Shown: positions 38,520 through 39,197 of the stretch, in pieces
How positions within the stretch are numbered: the stretch's first letter is position 1
Layout: every line of letters starts with the position of its first letter
DNA from: an uncultured Gammaproteobacteria bacterium
GTDB taxonomy: Bacteria > Pseudomonadota > Gammaproteobacteria > SZUA-140
Length of the DNA: 39,197 nucleotides
NCBI GenBank assembly: GCA_945787155.1
Contig: CALZHD010000008.1
Span: 1 to 39,197, forward strand
Direction of reading: 5' to 3'
Notes under the pieces: generated by a model
Told to the model about the DNA's origin: nothing
Database searches by the model: none
The model's input: only the letters and a program-made list of their open reading frames with translations
Made by a program: the position numbers and the translations under genes

Positions 38520-39197
38520 GATGGGTGTCCGGCTAAGCTACGCCCGGACGGCCAGTTAATCACCTTTAATTACGGCGCGATCACCGGTCGATTAGATAGC
38601 ATCAACACACCCCGCGGCGTGACCAGCTATGGCTATCATGCCACGAGCGGACAGCTCAATCAGATGACGGCACCCGGCGGTGAAACACTGAGCTACACCT
38701 TTGATGGCTTTCTGCCACTCACCGAAAGCTGGGGCGGCACCATCAACGGCAGCGTCAGTCAAAGTTACGACAACAACTTCCGCGTCGTGCAGCAGTCGAT
38801 CAATGGCGACGCGATCACTTACGGGTATGACAACGACAACCTGATGACGTTAGCCGGTGACCTTACGCTTACTCGTAATGTGCAAAATGGGTTGCTAACG
38901 GGAACAACACTGGAGAGCATTACCACCAGCCGAGGTTACAATCCGTTTGGCGAACTGCAAACAGTCAGTGCAAGTGATGGCACAAGTACCCTCTACGATG
39001 TGAACTACACCCGTGATGCCCTCGGACGGATCACCCAGAAGCGCGAGACCGTTCAGGGTGTCACCACCACCGATGACTACACCTATGACCTCGCCGGGCG
39101 CCTGACGAACGTCGTGCTGAACGGCGTACCGACCGCCACTTATGACTACGACACCAACGGCAATCGCATCGGCGGCTCAAACGCCGGTGGCCCGATC
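38520..39197 (+). CDS. RHS/YD-repeat protein fragment, 5'-truncated and running off the window
   Basis: The frame is open from just after a TAA (38517-38519) to the window's last base, 226 codons without a start for the conserved part. The translation has typical YD/RHS repeats: GQLITFNYGAITGRLDSINTPRGV, SYTFDGF, ITYGYDNDNLM, YTRDALGRITQKRE, YTYDLAGRLTNV and TATYDYDTNGNRIG. RHS proteins form large beta-cocoon shells around C-terminal toxins. The 5' part is missing: homology begins abruptly after the hairpin GTCCGG…CCGGAC (38527-38549). The first in-frame ATG is at 38664. It is a remnant, or a displaced cassette of the silent-RHS type. Confidence 0.8.

Overview
The window looks like a chromosomal segment of a gammaproteobacterium. 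The PriA, ArgS, HrpA, HemJ, FetAB, DUF1820, DUF455, PpnP and YqjG-type proteins are all of gammaproteobacterial type, and base composition is about 50% GC throughout. A CbbY-type sugar-bisphosphate phosphatase, an SHP/DHC/cytochrome b module and a haem c-beta-barrel fusion suggest a respiring, possibly chemolithoautotrophic or electroactive organism. That lifestyle is inference. No tRNA, rRNA or CRISPR array was seen.

Layout. 1-2.5 kb: FetAB-type ABC exporter, a secreted DUF4124 protein and HemJ. 2.5-3.0 kb: an AT-rich intergenic region with perfect DnaA boxes directly upstream of priA, the main candidate for an origin or DnaA-controlled region. 3.0-8.2 kb: priA, then argS, a SPOR-domain protein and a small membrane-anchored unknown. 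8.3-13.7 kb: a CbbY-like HAD phosphatase, a diguanylate cyclase interrupted by an in-frame amber codon, a membrane-anchored zinc-ribbon/HExxH protein, DUF1820, DUF455 and a peptidase S51-like protein. 14.0-15.5 kb: a secreted protein, a short sigma factor and its probable membrane anti-sigma partner.

15.6-21.0 kb: a tightly overlapping minus-strand cell-surface glycan operon (two GT9, one GT2, an FkbM methyltransferase, and a GT4-polysaccharide deacetylase polypeptide that is broken in the middle of the GT4 fold). 21.2-23.6 kb: a REC-TPR response regulator and a soluble histidine kinase. 23.7-29.7 kb: hrpA, a small membrane protein and a Na/Pi-cotransporter-family protein. 29.8-30.7 kb: a single-haem cytochrome fused to a predicted outer-membrane barrel.

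30.8-34.8 kb: a LysR regulator divergent from DoxX, glutathionyl-hydroquinone reductase, CDGSH and pirin genes, which reads as one redox/quinone stress locus, followed by ppnP. 35.0-37.2 kb: an electron-transfer operon in which a cytochrome b561-diheme c fusion, an SHP-type haem protein and a separate diheme cytochrome c lie in series. 37.3-38.0 kb: a PilZ protein. 38.1-39.2 kb: repeat-associated non-coding DNA running into a 5'-truncated RHS/YD-repeat gene that leaves the window.

A short dispersed repeat (core CCTCTGATTAA) occurs six times. Two copies face each other and bound a 162-bp hairpin-forming MITE-like element at 34.9-35.1 kb.
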